This document shows positions 62,906-64,000 of a stretch of 64,000 nucleotides of DNA, one piece after another. Made by a program: the position numbers and the translations under genes. Below the pieces are notes generated by a model, which had not been told where the DNA came from, did not search any database, and saw only the letters and a list, made by a program, of their open reading frames with translations. Source of the DNA: Pelosinus sp. IPA-1 (GTDB lineage Bacteria; Bacillota; Negativicutes; DSM-13327); NCBI RefSeq assembly GCF_030269905.1, contig NZ_BSVC01000006.1:310001-374000 (forward strand), written 5' to 3'. Numbering within the stretch: position 1 is the stretch's first letter; each line of letters opens with the position of its first letter.

Positions 62906-64000
62906 ATGCTGTTGATTGGCAATGGGCGAGTAATAACTCGCGATAGACATCAGCCTTATCTAGGAGATGGCTGCGTTGTAATTAAGGATACTATAATTAT
63001 CGAAATTGGCCCGACGCAAAAAATGCGTGAACAATATCCTGGTGCCGAGTTTATTGATGTTCAAGGTAAAGTTATCATGCCTGGTATGATTAATACTCAT
63101 ATGCATTTATATAGCACTTTTGCGCGGGGGATGTCCTCAAAAGAGGCGCCACCACAAAATTTTGTGCAAATTTTAGAGAGATTATGGTGGAGATTAGATA
63201 AAGCATTAACCCTAGAAGATATCTATTATAGTGCTATGGTTGTACTAATTGATTGTATTAAAAATGGTACGACGACTATTTTTGACCACCATGCTAGCCC
63301 GGGTGCCGTGCGGGGGAGTTTATTTGAAATGGCAAAAGCAACTAAGGCAGCTGGGATTCGTAGTTCACTATGTTATGAAGTATCTGATCGTGATGGCAGC
63401 AAAATTATGGAAGAGGGAATACAAGAAAACATTGAATTTATTAAATTTGCCAAAGGTCGGGATGATTTACTGCGAGGTATGTTTGGGCTGCATGCTTCTA
63501 TGACGTTGAGTAATGATACTCTTAATAAATGCTCCAAGGCTGTTTCAGGGTTAGAAGCAGGTTTTCATGTGCATGTAGCAGAAGATGCTGCTGATCAAGT
63601 CGATGCGGAAAAGAAGTATGGAAGAAGGGTAATAGAAAGATTGGCTGAGTATGATATGGTTGGAGAAAAATCCATCGCAGTTCATTGTGTTCATATCGAT
63701 GAAAAAGAAATCGATATTTTAAAAACCAAAGATGCGAATGTGGTTCATAATCCAGAATCGAACATGGGTAATGCAGTAGGCTGTGCTCCTATCCTTACTT
63801 TAATGGAAAAGGGCATTGTTGTAGGCTTAGGTACAGATGGCTATACCACTGATATGTTTGAATCTTACAAGGTCGCTAATCTTTTACATAAACATGATCG
63901 AAAAAACCCAAGTGTAGCTTGGGGTGAAGTTCCAAACATGCTATTTGAAAATAATCCAAAGATTGCTATGGGTTATTTTTCACGGCCCATTGGTAAATTA
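62906..64000 (+). CDS. ssnA: SsnA-type putative aminohydrolase, 3' end cut by window
   Basis: ATG 62906 after GAGGTGAT, 12 bases behind dpaL. 365 codons are present and the frame is open at the window end. The product carries the amidohydrolase metal ligands INTHMHLYSTFARGM, FHVHVAEDAADQ, AVHCVHIDEKE and GLGTDGYTTDMFES. The phrase order and the dpaL neighbour match SsnA, a purine-ring aminohydrolase of anaerobic purine degradation. It resembles, but is distinct from, the amidohydrolase at 49.8 kb. Other pathway genes probably follow beyond 64 kb. Confidence 0.92.
   Translation, partial: MLLIGNGRVITRDRHQPYLGDGCVVIKDTIIIEIGPTQKMREQYPGAEFIDVQGKVIMPGMINTHMHLYSTFARGMSSKEAPPQNFVQILERLWWRLDKALTLEDIYYSAMVVLIDCIKNGTTTIFDHHASPGAVRGSLFEMAKATKAAGIRSSLCYEVSDRDGSKIMEEGIQENIEFIKFAKGRDDLLRGMFGLHASMTLSNDTLNKCSKAVSGLEAGFHVHVAEDAADQVDAEKKYGRRVIERLAEYDMVGEKSIAVHCVHIDEKEIDILKTKDANVVHNPESNMGNAVGCAPILTLMEKGIVVGLGTDGYTTDMFESYKVANLLHKHDRKNPSVAWGEVPNMLFENNPKIAMGYFSRPIGKL

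Noticed and set aside
1-64000. CRISPR arrays, tRNA or rRNA genes, insertion sequences and prophage genes
   Set aside because: None was recognised on reading both strands; repeats seen are single hairpins or operators.

Overview
The window is low-GC DNA from what looks like an anaerobic, spore-forming Firmicute. Support comes from a Spo0E-like gene, a YjcZ-like small hydrophobic protein, strong GGAGG-type ribosome binding sites, frequent TTG/GTG starts, ferredoxin-rich metabolism and an [FeFe] hydrogenase. A Sporomusa/Pelosinus-type organism (Negativicutes) fits best, but that is inference from gene content, not from a marker gene. I saw no rRNA, tRNA, CRISPR array, prophage or insertion sequence.

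Layout. 1-3.7 kb: a 5'-truncated deacetylase-like protein, a GH18-like lipoprotein, Spo0E and small hypotheticals. 3.9-6.4 kb: a three-gene pseudopilin operon. 6.5-9.7 kb: a chemoreceptor followed by very small genes. 9.9-14.8 kb: an ascorbate-family PTS operon with its own PRD regulator and a PfkB kinase. 14.8-31 kb: housekeeping and stress genes, including an SOS-controlled Y-family polymerase, an aldo/keto reductase, a PatB/MalY-type lyase, HD-GYP and GGDEF proteins, deoB, an M50 protease and rlmN. This stretch also has a strongly folded intergenic RNA candidate near 19.7-19.9 kb. 31-36.3 kb: two EamA exporters around a LysR gene, a thioredoxin-reductase-like protein and a second LysR gene.

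36.5-48.8 kb is a molybdenum/tungsten and formate block. It holds a Cys-type formate dehydrogenase, mobA, two HycB-like ferredoxin subunits around an [FeFe] hydrogenase, and fdhD. This is the subunit set of a hydrogen-dependent CO2 reductase (formate-H2 complex). It is followed by a structured, terminator-like leader, moeA, a moeA-periplasmic-binding-domain fusion and the tungstate importer tupABC. The block therefore covers metal uptake, cofactor assembly and the enzyme that uses it.

48.9-64 kb is a purine-catabolism block: nudC, a nucleoside-deaminase-like amidohydrolase, yqeB (selenium-dependent molybdenum hydroxylase maturation), a sigma-54 activator, xdhABC, a purine permease, adenine deaminase, diaminopropionate ammonia-lyase and the start of ssnA, which runs off the end. 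Two near-consensus sigma-54 promoters (before xdhA and before dpaL) each have, about 150-175 bp upstream, a closely similar palindromic element with the core TTTATCA-N3-TGATAAA. This gives a simple model in which the adjacent activator controls both halves of the purine pathway. The moeA/mobA genes upstream could supply cofactor to both the formate and purine enzymes.
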